This document shows, in pieces, positions 21,392 to 29,784 of a DNA stretch of 64,000 nt (positions are counted from its first letter, which is position 1; each line of letters begins with the position of its first letter). The translations under genes and the position numbers were made by a program. A model generated the notes under the pieces. It was not told where the DNA came from. It was given only the letters and a program-made list of their open reading frames with translations, and ran no database searches. Source of the DNA: Mycolicibacterium mageritense (lineage in GTDB: Bacteria; Actinomycetota; Actinomycetes; Mycobacteriales; Mycobacteriaceae); contig NZ_AP022567.1 in the NCBI RefSeq assembly GCF_010727475.1, forward strand, positions 7,936,001 through 8,000,000, read 5' to 3'.

Positions 21392-21508
21392 GATTCGCAC
21401 GCTACGCAGACCGAATATTCAGCGGAAGAGCTTGTAAATGCGTATTTTTGTGTCCTTTGACGAGGACTTTTGCGAATGTTGCGAAAGCGGGTTGGAGTAG
21501 CCTCGGCA
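21392..21508. promoter_or_regulatory. prpD-prpR divergent promoter region with candidate PrpR sites
   Basis: AT-richer than its surroundings. It contains two direct copies of TTGCGAA in TTTTGCGAA (21468-21476) and GTTGCGAAA (21478-21486), nine bases apart. These resemble the RamB/PrpR-type TTTGCAAA box known from actinobacteria. They sit between prpD and the preferred prpR start, so they could mediate both autoregulation and prpDBC activation. Confidence 0.5.
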
Positions 21509-22918
21509 GTGGTGGCGAGAACATTCGCGGGTGCCCGCCTGAGGCGGCTCCGAGACGAGCGAGGCCTGACCCAGGTCGCGCTGGCACGCGCCCTCGGACT
21601 GTCCACGAGCTACGTCAACCAGCTGGAGAACGACCAGCGCCCCATCACCGTGCCGGTACTGCTCGCACTGGCCGACCGCTTCGACCTGCCCACCCACTAC
21701 TTCGCGCCCGACGCCGACGCCCGGCTGGCCTCCGACCTGCGCGAGATACTCGCCGACAGCCCCGCCACGACCGCACAGATCGAGGAGCTTGTGGCCCGGA
21801 TGCCCGAAGTCGGCCAGACCATGGTTAATCTGCACCGCCGCCTGCACGACGCAACGGCAGAACTCGAAGCGGTCCATGATCGCGCGAGCCTCGACGTACA
21901 GACCGGCACCCAACAACCCATGCCGTTCGAAGAGGTCCGCGACTTCTTCTACGACCGCCGCAACTACATCGACACGCTCGACCGCGCTGCCGAGAACCTG
22001 TTCGCCGAACGCCGTTTGCAGATCGGCGGTTTGGATCGGCAACTCGCCGACCTGCTGGCAGCGGAGGGTATCACCGTGGTGGTCGACGACGGTAACACCC
22101 TGGGATCCGACGTCAAACGTCGGTACGACGACCAAGCCCGCACCCTGCACATCGCACGGTGGCTGCTGCCCGGACAACGCGCCTTCCAGCTGGCCACTCA
22201 GATCGCGCTGCTGTCGCACTCCGAGCTGATCGATGCCCTCGTCGCCACCGACGACCAGTTGAGCTCGGAGGCAAGGGATGTCGCACGGATCGGGCTGGCG
22301 AACTACTTCGCGGGCGCGCTGCTCCTGCCGTATCGAATGGTGCTGTCGGCCGCCGAGGAATTGCGGTACGACATCGACCAGCTCGCCCGTCGGTTCGAGG
22401 TGGGTTTCGAGACCGTCTGCCATCGGCTCTCAACCCTGCAGCGACCTGATGCGCGCGGCGTTCCGTTCATCTTCGTCCGTACCGACAGCGCTGGTAACAT
22501 CTCGAAGCGACAGTCCGCCACTGCTTTTCACTTCTCTCGCGTCGGTGGAAACTGCCCGCTGTGGGTCGTACATCATGCGTTCTCCCGCCCCGGCGAATTC
22601 CTGACACAGGTGGCCCAGATGCCCGATGGCCGCAGCTATTTCTGGATCGCGAAGACCATGGCCTCGACGCCCGGCCGCTACCTCGGCACCCGCAAGCGCT
22701 TTGCCATCGGCCTGGGCTGCGACCTGGCACACGCCGAAAAGCTCGTGTACTCGGTCGGCATCGACCTCGCCGACGCCCAAGCCACGGTGCCCATCGGCGC
22801 GGGTTGCCGCATCTGCGACCGCCCGGCCTGCCCACAGCGCGCGTTTCCCTATGTGGGCAGGCCGGTTCGGGTCGATCCGCAGACCAGCAGCGACCTGCCG
22901 TACTCCCCGGCCGGCTGA
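21509..22918 (+). CDS. prpR: PrpR/RamB-type transcriptional regulator of propionate metabolism
   Basis: About 469 residues. An N-terminal XRE helix-turn-helix (RRLRDERGLTQVALARALGL, then STSYVNQLENDQRPIT) is followed by the short-chain fatty-acid regulator domain with LSTLQRPDARGVPFIFVRTD and GNISKRQSATAFHFSRVGG. The C-terminal GAGCRICDRPACPQRAFP holds the Cys cluster reported to bind a 4Fe-4S centre in mycobacterial PrpR. I chose the GTG pair at 21509/21512 (GGAG upstream, alignment with the Rv1129c N-terminus); the frame also opens at 21470. Senses propionyl-/acyl-CoA state (family knowledge) and activates prpDBC. Confidence 0.9.
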   Translation: MVARTFAGARLRRLRDERGLTQVALARALGLSTSYVNQLENDQRPITVPVLLALADRFDLPTHYFAPDADARLASDLREILADSPATTAQIEELVARMPEVGQTMVNLHRRLHDATAELEAVHDRASLDVQTGTQQPMPFEEVRDFFYDRRNYIDTLDRAAENLFAERRLQIGGLDRQLADLLAAEGITVVVDDGNTLGSDVKRRYDDQARTLHIARWLLPGQRAFQLATQIALLSHSELIDALVATDDQLSSEARDVARIGLANYFAGALLLPYRMVLSAAEELRYDIDQLARRFEVGFETVCHRLSTLQRPDARGVPFIFVRTDSAGNISKRQSATAFHFSRVGGNCPLWVVHHAFSRPGEFLTQVAQMPDGRSYFWIAKTMASTPGRYLGTRKRFAIGLGCDLAHAEKLVYSVGIDLADAQATVPIGAGCRICDRPACPQRAFPYVGRPVRVDPQTSSDLPYSPAG

Positions 22919-22954
22919 CGGCCTGCGGTGGCGCCCGGCCGGGTCAGCAGGTTC

Positions 22955-25228
22955 CTAGCCCGCGCGGACCTCCGCCGCCGCGGCCACCAGGTGCTGCAAC
23001 GACGCCGTCACCTCGTCGGTGGACCGCGTCTTGAGGCCGCAGTCGGGGTTCACCCACAGCCGTTCGGCAGGAACGGCTCTCAGCGCCTCGCGCAATGACG
23101 CGGCGATCTCGTCGACGCCTGGCACGCGAGGCGAGTGGATGTCGTAGACGCCCGGGCCCACGCTGTTTGCGAACCCGGCCTGGTTGAGATCGCCCAGCAC
23201 CTCCATGTGTGAACGCGCCGCCTCGATCGAGGTGACATCCGCGTCCAGGTCGGCGATCGCACCGATCACTTCACCGAACTCCGAGTAGCACAGGTGCGTG
23301 TGGATCTGTGTCGTGTCCGCAACCCCTGACGTGGCCAGCCGGAAGGCCTCGACGGCCCAGCGCAGGTAGGCATCCTTGTCCTTGGTCCGCAGCGGGAGCA
23401 GTTCGCGCAGCGCAGGCTCGTCGACCTGGATGATCGCGATGCCCGCCGACTCGAGGTCCACCGTCTCGTCGCGGATGGCCAATGCGACCTGGAATGCCGT
23501 GTCCGCCAACGGCTGGTCGTCACGCACGAACGACCACGCCAAGATCGTGACCGGACCCGTCAGCATGCCCTTGACCGGTTTGTCGGTCAAAGACTGGGCG
23601 TAGCTGATCCATTCCACGGTCATCGGCTCGGGCCGAGATACATCGCCGTAGAGGATCGGCGGACGGACGCACCGGCTGCCGTAGGACTGCACCCATCCGT
23701 TCTGGGTCGCGAAGAACCCGTCGAGTTGCTCGGCGAAATACTGCACCATGTCGTTGCGTTCCGGTTCACCGTGCACCAGGACGTCGAGCCCGAGCCGCTC
23801 CTGCAGTGCGATGACGTCGGCGATCTCGGCCTTCATCCGGCGCTCGTATTCTGCCGCGTCGATCCGGCCCGCCCGCAGGTCGGCCCGCGCCACCCGGATG
23901 GCCGTCGTCTGCGGGTAGGAGCCGATGGTCGTGGTGGGCAAGGCCGGCAGTTTCAATCGCTCGGCCTGTACGGCACGGCGGGCGGCGGCAGGGCCACGCT
24001 TGGCCCCGGAGCCGACGATCGACGTGATGCGGGCCCGAATTCGGCCGTTGCGGAGCCGGCTATCGGCCTTCCGCGACGCGACCGCCGCGTCCGAGTCGGC
24101 GATCTCGGCCGATATGGCCTCGCGGCCATCCTTGAGACCGCGCGCAAGCGCGGCCACCTCGGTGACCTTCTCGGCCCCGAAAGCCAGCCAACTGCGCAGT
24201 GCCGCATCGAGTTCCACTTCACCGTCGAGCGTGTACGGCACGTGCAGCGTCGAGCACGACGTGGACACCGCTACGGCACCGGCACTTCCCAGCAGACCGG
24301 TGAGCTTGCCGAGCGCGCCCGCCAAGTCGGTGCGCCAGACGTTGCGCCCGTCGACGACACCCGCGACCACGAGCTTGTCTGCGAGCTCGGGCACGGACAC
24401 GAACGCGGGTGAATCGCCTGCAACCAGGTCGATGCCGATCGCATCGACCGGCGTACGGGCCAGCGCCGGTAGCGCGTCGGCCAGGGCACCGAAGTAGGTC
24501 GCGACGAACAGTGCGGGGCGATGGCCGAGCGCACCGAGGCGCCCGTAGACCCGCTCGGCCAATTCCGGTGCGTTGCCGAGAAAATCGGTCACCAGTACGG
24601 GTTCGTCGAACTGAACCCACCGCACCCCGCGGGCGGCGAGCACGTCGAGCAGTTCTGCGTACACCCCCACGAGTTCGTCGAGCCGGTCGATGGGCGTGCC
24701 GCCACCGTCGACTGCCTTGGCCAGCGCCAGGAAGGTGATGGGTCCGACGATCACCGGCCGTGCCGGGATACCCAGCGTGACAGCCTCTTCCACCTCACCG
24801 AGCACCTTGGCAGGGTTGAGCGCGAAGGTCGTGTGCGGTCCGATCTCGGGCACCAGGTAGTGGTAGTTGGTGTCGAACCATTTGGTCATCTCCAGCGGCG
24901 CGGTCTCGTCGTCACCTCGTGCGGCCGCGAAGTAACGATCCAGCTCGTCCGCGATCGAACAGACCCGCGGAGGGAGCGCACCGACCAGCACAGCGGTATC
25001 GAGCATCTGGTCGTAGTACGAGAACGTGTTGACCGGGATCGAGTCGAGCCCGGCCGCGGCCAATGTTTGCCAGGTCTCACGCCGCAACTGCGCAGCGATG
25101 GATTCGAGCCCGGCCCGGTCGGTCCGGCCGGCCCAGTAGTTCTCGACGGCCCGCTTGAGTTCCCGGTTGGGTCCGATCCGCGGAGATCCGAGGACAGTGG
25201 CGGTGAAAGGTGTTGCAGTTGTGCTCAT
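22955..25228 (-). CDS. metE: cobalamin-independent methionine synthase
   Basis: 757 residues from ATG 25228, with GAAGGA 7-12 nt upstream. Transfers the methyl group of 5-methyltetrahydropteroyl-triglutamate to homocysteine. N-terminal MetE domain (TVLGSPRIGPNRELKRAVE) and C-terminal catalytic domain with the zinc ligands in IHTHLCYSEFGE (His, Cys) and VNPDCGLKTR (Cys), plus VDEPALRELLPL. The upstream leader carries a cobalamin riboswitch, so the enzyme should be shut off when vitamin B12 allows MetH to work. Convergent with prpR (36 nt between stops). Confidence 0.95.
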   Translation of the reverse strand: MSTTATPFTATVLGSPRIGPNRELKRAVENYWAGRTDRAGLESIAAQLRRETWQTLAAAGLDSIPVNTFSYYDQMLDTAVLVGALPPRVCSIADELDRYFAAARGDDETAPLEMTKWFDTNYHYLVPEIGPHTTFALNPAKVLGEVEEAVTLGIPARPVIVGPITFLALAKAVDGGGTPIDRLDELVGVYAELLDVLAARGVRWVQFDEPVLVTDFLGNAPELAERVYGRLGALGHRPALFVATYFGALADALPALARTPVDAIGIDLVAGDSPAFVSVPELADKLVVAGVVDGRNVWRTDLAGALGKLTGLLGSAGAVAVSTSCSTLHVPYTLDGEVELDAALRSWLAFGAEKVTEVAALARGLKDGREAISAEIADSDAAVASRKADSRLRNGRIRARITSIVGSGAKRGPAAARRAVQAERLKLPALPTTTIGSYPQTTAIRVARADLRAGRIDAAEYERRMKAEIADVIALQERLGLDVLVHGEPERNDMVQYFAEQLDGFFATQNGWVQSYGSRCVRPPILYGDVSRPEPMTVEWISYAQSLTDKPVKGMLTGPVTILAWSFVRDDQPLADTAFQVALAIRDETVDLESAGIAIIQVDEPALRELLPLRTKDKDAYLRWAVEAFRLATSGVADTTQIHTHLCYSEFGEVIGAIADLDADVTSIEAARSHMEVLGDLNQAGFANSVGPGVYDIHSPRVPGVDEIAASLREALRAVPAERLWVNPDCGLKTRSTDEVTASLQHLVAAAAEVRAG

Positions 25229-25359
25229 GACGACGTCCTTCAACGTGCGACGGGGATGGTCACCGCCAGGAGACGTCGAGCCGAGGACGGTACGCCCGCC
25301 ACGAGTGCACCGCTTCGGCCACTGCCTGTTCCGCGAGGCGATGAGCCACCGGACGCGGC

Positions 25360-25540
25360 GCGCCCGGTACGGCTGGCAGGTCTTCGGACTCGCAGGCGCG
25401 CACCAATGTGCTCCTAGTGGCCGTCGCTTCCCAGCCCGGGAGGGCCAGTGCTGATGACGGCGGTCGTTCCTGCATACCGCTGCGGGACAGTCCCGGATTC
25501 CCACCGGGTTCCCTCTCACACCGCGCCTGTACCAGCGCGC
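25360..25540 (-). ncRNA. cobalamin (AdoCbl) riboswitch in the metE leader
   Basis: Reading the minus strand from about 25540: closing stem CTGGTAC (25535-25529) pairs with GTACCGG (25370-25364). The aptamer core includes GGGAACCCGGTGGGAATCCG, then GGACTGTCCCGCAGCGGT, a GCCACTAGGAGC element, and the B12 box CCGAAGACCTGCCAGCC near 25387-25371. About 130 nt separate the aptamer from the metE ATG, enough for the expression platform. Class and position match the known riboswitch before mycobacterial metE (Rv1133c). Confidence 0.93.
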
Positions 25541-25629
25541 GACGTTCGGTGTCGATCCCGGTCATCACCGGGGCCGACAAACCAGCTGCGCCGCCCAGAC
25601 TACTCCGCCACGTTGCCGCGGTGACGGCC

Positions 25630-26331
25630 TCACCGACGGATGGCCGCCTTGATCGTGTCGGCCACCATGGTCGCCTGCGTGACATCCGACGCCGCGGGTT
25701 TGCAGGCCTGCACGTCGATGATGACATTGGTCTCGACGGCCAGCGCCCGCTGACACGCCCGTACCTGTTCGCCCGCGCTGCGCGTGAACGGCATCGACAG
25801 TTCGGAGTTCGATTCGGTGAGGGCCCCGCTGTGCCACTTGGGCAACTGCTGACCGTTGAGGTTGATGTTCACGTTGTGGTCCGAGCATTTGGCCCAGCGG
25901 TCGGCCGACTGACGATAGAAATCGCGGGCGTCCTGCTCCGAGGGGAACGAAACGATCGACTGCACAACGAGATTGTCCCAGTCATCGGCGTCAGGTGACC
26001 GCAGCAGCTGTTGCCGCATCGCGGTCCAACCGTCGCCGTAGATCGCCGATTCGTTGACCTGCCACACCCCGAGGCAGTTGAGGTTGGGCAGCAGGTTGCG
26101 ATGGTCGCCCATCACGGTGACCACCGGGTGCGGAGTCATCCCTTGCGCGGCCATCAGGGTGTTCACCTCCTCGGGTTTGAGCAGCAGCGCGTCGAGGTCG
26201 GTGTCTCCGATCACCTTGGGCGCTGCTTCTTGCGCATTGCCCTTGTCAGAGCATGCGGCAATGGCCAGGGCGACGAGCAATATTCCTGCCACACAACGCA
26301 ACACCTTGCCCCGACGTGGGGCCTCACGCAT
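25630..26331 (-). CDS. lipoprotein with PknH-like sensor domain
   Basis: 233 residues from ATG 26331; the frame extends further into the upstream gene, with which it overlaps by 8 nt. A lipoprotein signal peptide ends in the lipobox LAIAAC (Cys acylated), so the protein is anchored on the outer face of the plasma membrane. The rest resembles the extracellular PknH-like domain (PF14032 type): LLLKPEEVNTLM, a Cys in LNCLGVWQVNESAIYG, QSIVSFPSEQDARDFY, SADRWAKCS and QRALAVETNVIIDVQAC provide two likely disulfide pairs. Ligand unknown. Coupled downstream of an exported protein gene. Confidence 0.8.
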   Translation of the reverse strand: MREAPRRGKVLRCVAGILLVALAIAACSDKGNAQEAAPKVIGDTDLDALLLKPEEVNTLMAAQGMTPHPVVTVMGDHRNLLPNLNCLGVWQVNESAIYGDGWTAMRQQLLRSPDADDWDNLVVQSIVSFPSEQDARDFYRQSADRWAKCSDHNVNINLNGQQLPKWHSGALTESNSELSMPFTRSAGEQVRACQRALAVETNVIIDVQACKPAASDVTQATMVADTIKAAIRR

Positions 26332-26887
26332 GGGTGCCCGCCAGCGCGCACGCCATCTGGGCATTGTGGGCGTCCTCGTTGAGCTCATTGGCGGTCACGT
26401 TCAAGGTGTCGCCACTGCCGCGCAGCCCCATCTTGACCAGCAGCTTGGTCGCATCCAGTGACCACGAGCGCATCGGACCGGCGATGTCGGGCGAAAGCCC
26501 AGGTGTCCCTGCCGCGCTCATCGCCTGTGCGGCCGACTCCCGAAGCGCGGTGCGGCCACTGACATTGGTCATGCTCACCACCGGATCCGAGTAATCGGGC
26601 CGCGCGGTGCCGTCGATCGTGTCCGCGAAGTCACCGTAGAACACCGAGGCATTGTCCAGCGCGTCGGCGAATGCAGTGCACGCGGTCACCGCGGCAGGGT
26701 CGGCATCGCCGGCAGGCGCGGGGGCTCCCGCCGGCAGCGGCGCCGCCGGTGGGGGTTCCACCGGGCCGGCGTCGGACTGGGTGGCGCCCTCCGGGTCGGC
26801 GAATGCCGGTGGCAGCGTGGCAAGTCCAATGGCCAGCGCGATACCGCAGGCCGCCAGTCCCCGCCCGCAAAGGTGTGATGTCCTCAC
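26324..26887 (-). CDS. exported mycobacterial protein of unknown function
   Basis: 187 residues from GTG 26887, preceded by GGAGG at optimal distance; open frame upstream is ignored. Sec signal peptide GRGLAACGIALAIGLATLPP with cleavage after AFA, then an Ala/Pro-rich linker (about residues 40-65) and a helical domain with two Cys (VTACTAF and AQMACALAG) likely forming one disulfide. I do not recognise the family with certainty; small helical secreted proteins of this size exist in many mycobacteria. Divergent from porin 1 across a long regulatory gap, and coupled to the downstream lipoprotein. Confidence 0.75.
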   Translation of the reverse strand: MRTSHLCGRGLAACGIALAIGLATLPPAFADPEGATQSDAGPVEPPPAAPLPAGAPAPAGDADPAAVTACTAFADALDNASVFYGDFADTIDGTARPDYSDPVVSMTNVSGRTALRESAAQAMSAAGTPGLSPDIAGPMRSWSLDATKLLVKMGLRGSGDTLNVTANELNEDAHNAQMACALAGTHA

Positions 26888-27276
26888 CTGTACCTCCGTA
26901 GTAGATAGTCGCCACCCCGGCCGGGCACGGCACGGGTCGGCGCTATGCAATCAGCCGTTGCTGGCGTCGTCGCATTACGGTCTGCGGGTCACATGTCCGG
27001 ATGGTGAACGGCCGACGAACACCCGAACGCGGCGTGCGGTCCATTGCGTGTCCAAATCCGCACAGCCTTGATCAAACACGAATTGCGTTGACCCGCAGGG
27101 TATTGACAGAAAACTCACAGCTTCCGGAAGCTGCCTGCCAGATGGCTACGTGGCGGGAACTATTGGGGCGTCGTTCACCATTTCGAAACCAACCCCATAC
27201 ATGATTCGTCGCGACAGATTCCTTGGTTCCCTTGGATTTTCCGGCGACGATGTCGATCCAGAGGGATTCAGACTCC
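26888..27276. promoter_or_regulatory. intergenic control region before porin 1
   Basis: 389 nt without a convincing gene. It holds TTGACA at 27103-27108 as a possible -35 and, immediately downstream, a perfect 16-bp palindrome CAGCTTCCGGAAGCTG (27118-27133) where an operator would overlap the promoter. From 27173 onward the sequence is nearly identical to that before porin 2. No start with good coding potential is seen. Confidence 0.45.
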
Positions 27277-27419
27277 ATGAGAGGCGCAAGTTCACGCATG
27301 TTGAATCGTTTTGCCACCCTGGCTGCAGTCTGCATGTTGGCCCCGGTCGCGGTTGCGCCCCTTGCCTCGGCTGATCCGCCTCCGCCGCCGGACCCGGCCG
27401 TCCCGGTCGCCGACGCCCC
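27173..27419 (+). repeat. duplicated porin leader/signal-peptide segment, copy 1
   Basis: 247 bp, aligned without gaps to 28211-28457 with about five mismatches by eye, all in the first 80 bp. It covers roughly 100 bp of upstream DNA, the signal peptide and the Pro-rich N-terminus of porin 1. Confidence 0.9.
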
Positions 27420-27993
27420 GCCCCCACCGCCTGACACCGGCGCGGTGCCCTCGGCCGCCCCGGGCGTGCTGGACACCCCGGATGGCTGGCACGTCTCGGT
27501 CAGCGGCGCCAACGAGAGTCAGCTGCCGGTCGCCCCGCTCACCACCGCCGTATCGTCACGCGAGTACCTCGTCGCCGGAACGTTCACCGGCAAGATCTCG
27601 GGCTCCGGCAAGACCAAGCTCACGGGTGGCACGCTCGAGGCCGGCGAACAAATCGGCTGCGGCATCGTCTCGGACGAGATGGAAATCAACCCTGGCGCAA
27701 GCTTTTCCCCGTCGATCAAGATTCCGTTCACCGGTGCGGCCACCGACGTGGGCTTCGGTACCGGTATCAACCTCCAGGGCAAGGTGTACCTCAAGCCGGG
27801 CACCGTGACGATCGTTCCCATCGACAAGAAGTCGTTCAAGGGTTCGGAGACCCGCGTCACCATCACGGGTGTACGGATCAAGTTCGACCAGTGCGCCGGC
27901 CAGTCCTTCATCCGGTCGTACGCGACCCTGACGGCCTCGACCGAGAACACCGACGATGTGGTCACCTACCTCGGAGTCACCAAGGCGGTGTGA
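27277..27993 (+). CDS. MspA-family outer-membrane porin, copy 1
   Basis: 238 residues from ATG 27277 (AGAGGG 11 nt upstream; ATG 27298 is an alternative). Signal peptide MLNRFATLAAVCMLAPVAVA with cleavage near ASA, then a Pro-rich linker (PPPPPDPAVPVADAPPPPP) not present in classical MspA. The beta-rich mature part has the family landmarks SREYLVAGTFTGKISGSGKT, GGTLEAGEQIGCGI, YLKPGTVTIVPIDKKSFKG and AGQSFIRSYATL. Two Cys (GCGI and DQCAG) may pair. It should form or contribute to a mycomembrane channel for small hydrophilic solutes. It is a distant relative of MspA, so channel activity is inferred. Confidence 0.85.
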   Translation: MRGASSRMLNRFATLAAVCMLAPVAVAPLASADPPPPPDPAVPVADAPPPPPDTGAVPSAAPGVLDTPDGWHVSVSGANESQLPVAPLTTAVSSREYLVAGTFTGKISGSGKTKLTGGTLEAGEQIGCGIVSDEMEINPGASFSPSIKIPFTGAATDVGFGTGINLQGKVYLKPGTVTIVPIDKKSFKGSETRVTITGVRIKFDQCAGQSFIRSYATLTASTENTDDVVTYLGVTKAV

Positions 27994-28010
27994 TCTTGGC
28001 CGCGCCAAAT

Positions 28011-28055
28011 GGCGTGGCGGGACCGGTTCCACATCCGGTTCTGCCGCGCCTTTTT
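28011..28055 (+). terminator. intrinsic terminator after porin 1
   Basis: Stem GGCGTGGCGGGACCGG (28011-28026) against CCGGTTCTGCCGCGCC (28035-28050), 8-nt loop, followed by TTTTT. It is flanked by two TTGGCCGCGCCAA copies (about 27996 and 28060). It should end porin 1 mRNA, so porin 2 needs its own promoter in 28056-28314. Confidence 0.8.
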
Positions 28056-28210
28056 GCGTTTGGCCGCGCCAAAGTTATTGACGTCCAATCATATTCGTTG
28101 CCATCAGTTCAGCTCACCACGAATTATATTGTTGCGCAGTCAATTTTCAGGAACCACACAGTCTGGGCACGCTCATTGGACGGGAGTGCGGTGTGGTCCG
28201 TTGGTCCGCC

Positions 28211-28457
28211 GTTCACCGATTCGAAACCAACCCCATACATGATTCGTCGCGACAGATTCCTTGTTTCCCTTGGGCTTTCCGGCGACGATGTCGATCCAGA
28301 GGGATTCAGACTCCATGAGAGGCGCAAGTTCACGCATGTTGAATCGTTTTGCCACCCTGGCTGCAGTCTGCATGTTGGCCCCGGTCGCGGTTGCGCCCCT
28401 TGCCTCGGCTGATCCGCCTCCGCCGCCGGACCCGGCCGTCCCGGTCGCCGACGCCCC
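28211..28457 (+). repeat. duplicated porin leader/signal-peptide segment, copy 2
   Basis: Second copy of the 27173-27419 segment, exactly 1038 bp downstream. The identical stretch from about 28280 to 28457 includes the ribosome binding site, signal peptide and start of the Pro-rich linker. The 28056-28210 stretch before it is unique and AT-rich, the likely promoter of porin 2. Confidence 0.9.
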
Positions 28458-29022
28458 ACCGCCACCCGACAACGGAATCGTCGCGTCCGCCGAACCCGGT
28501 GTGGTGACGACGCCGGACGGGTGGAAGCTCACCGTGGCGGCGTCGAATGAAAGTCAGCTGCCGGTCGCCCCGCTCACCACCGCCGTATCGTCCCGCGAGT
28601 ACCTCGTCGCCGGAACGTTCACGGGAACCGTGAGCGGCTCGGGCAAGACCAGCCTCAACGGCGGAACGCTCGACACCGGCTACCAGATCGGCTGCGGCAT
28701 CGAGCTGGGTCAGGTGCGTCTGATCGGTTCGGTGGGCCTCAGTACCTCCGGTTCCACGTTGGGCGGCCTGATCCCGACCGGCCTGAGCGTGCCCCTCTCG
28801 GGCACCATCGAGATCCACCTCAAGCCGGGCACCGTCAACAACGTTTCGGTGGACAAGAAGTCGTTCAAGGCCGCGCCCGTCCGCGTCACGGTCAAGGATG
28901 TCCACATCAAGCTCGACGGCTGCGTCGGCCAGTCCTTCCTGCGCTCCTACGCCATCCTGACCAGCTCGACCACCGACACCGACGACGTCGTCGCGTACTA
29001 CGGCGTCACCAAGGCCGTCTGA
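28315..29022 (+). CDS. MspA-family outer-membrane porin, copy 2
   Basis: 235 residues, same start context as copy 1. Signal peptide and the first 30 mature residues are identical to copy 1, but the barrel region diverges (GGTLDTGYQIGCGIELGQVR, an inserted GSTLGGLIPTGLSVPLSG) before reconverging at HLKPGTVNNVSVDKKSFK and GQSFLRSYAILTSST. The middle segment QLPVAPLTTAVSSREYLVAG is again nearly identical at DNA level (one mismatch over about 70 bp). Expected in the mycomembrane. The two copies could form homo- or hetero-oligomers. Followed after 6 nt by an exported Pro-rich protein, probably cotranscribed. Confidence 0.85.
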   Translation: MRGASSRMLNRFATLAAVCMLAPVAVAPLASADPPPPPDPAVPVADAPPPPDNGIVASAEPGVVTTPDGWKLTVAASNESQLPVAPLTTAVSSREYLVAGTFTGTVSGSGKTSLNGGTLDTGYQIGCGIELGQVRLIGSVGLSTSGSTLGGLIPTGLSVPLSGTIEIHLKPGTVNNVSVDKKSFKAAPVRVTVKDVHIKLDGCVGQSFLRSYAILTSSTTDTDDVVAYYGVTKAV

Positions 29023-29028
29023 GACCTC

Positions 29029-29673
29029 ATGAATCGGACACACCGTGTGGCGGTGGCCGGTCTTCTGGTGCTCGGCGCGGCGGTCGCCTCATCGGCCACC
29101 GCCGCCGCCGACCCGGAACCGGTCGCTCCGGCCGACCCCGCACTCCCCGCTCCGCCACCGCCGCAAGGCCCCGTGGTGCCCGGCATCGGTGCGCCGTTGG
29201 GCCCCAACGGACTTTCGCTCCTGGAACAGACCGGCACGCCCACCAACGGACCCCTCGGTCTGCCCCAGGGCGTCGATCTCAACCCGAACAATCTGCTCGC
29301 GCAGAATGCGACACCCGGCGGCCCTCCGGGCACGCCGCCGAGCATGCGGGCATTCAACAACGGGTACCTGGTCGAGCAGAACGAGGTGCCCTCGGCACCC
29401 GGTCAGGGCACAGTGGTCGGAGTGGCTCCGGGACAAGAGAATTCCGACATCTCGGGCCTCGATTTCCTCAGGCAGATCCATCGGCTCCACGAAAACGGGA
29501 ACCTCAAGGGGTCACTGCTCGGGCAGATGCCCCAGCAGCAACTCGGTGAGCCACTGCCGGGCACGGCGCCGCCACCGGGCACCAATGTCCCGCCCGGTCT
29601 GGTCCAGAACCTCCCGCCGGCCCCGGACCCGGCCGCTCCCCCGCTCGATCCCGCTACACCTCCGGCGCCCTGA
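29029..29673 (+). CDS. exported proline-rich protein next to porin 2
   Basis: 214 residues, starting 6 nt after the porin 2 stop, so very likely on the same mRNA. Signal peptide VAVAGLLVLGAAVASSATAA cleaved before DPEP. The mature part is low-complexity Pro/Gly/Asn-rich with LGPNGLSLLEQTGTPTNGPL and a short helical stretch ISGLDFLRQIHRLHENGNLK, then a Pro-rich tail. No Cys. I do not recognise a family. Close coupling with the porin suggests a periplasmic or mycomembrane partner, for example in porin assembly, but this is inference. Confidence 0.75.
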   Translation: MNRTHRVAVAGLLVLGAAVASSATAAADPEPVAPADPALPAPPPPQGPVVPGIGAPLGPNGLSLLEQTGTPTNGPLGLPQGVDLNPNNLLAQNATPGGPPGTPPSMRAFNNGYLVEQNEVPSAPGQGTVVGVAPGQENSDISGLDFLRQIHRLHENGNLKGSLLGQMPQQQLGEPLPGTAPPPGTNVPPGLVQNLPPAPDPAAPPLDPATPPAP

Positions 29674-29784
29674 CGACCGGGAACGGCTACCGGCCCTCCT
29701 GCACCCAGGCATAAACTCGTAGGTGACGGCCGGGGCCGCCGGCGGGCATGCGCCGGCACAAGATCCGGCCACTGGGAGGGTCTT

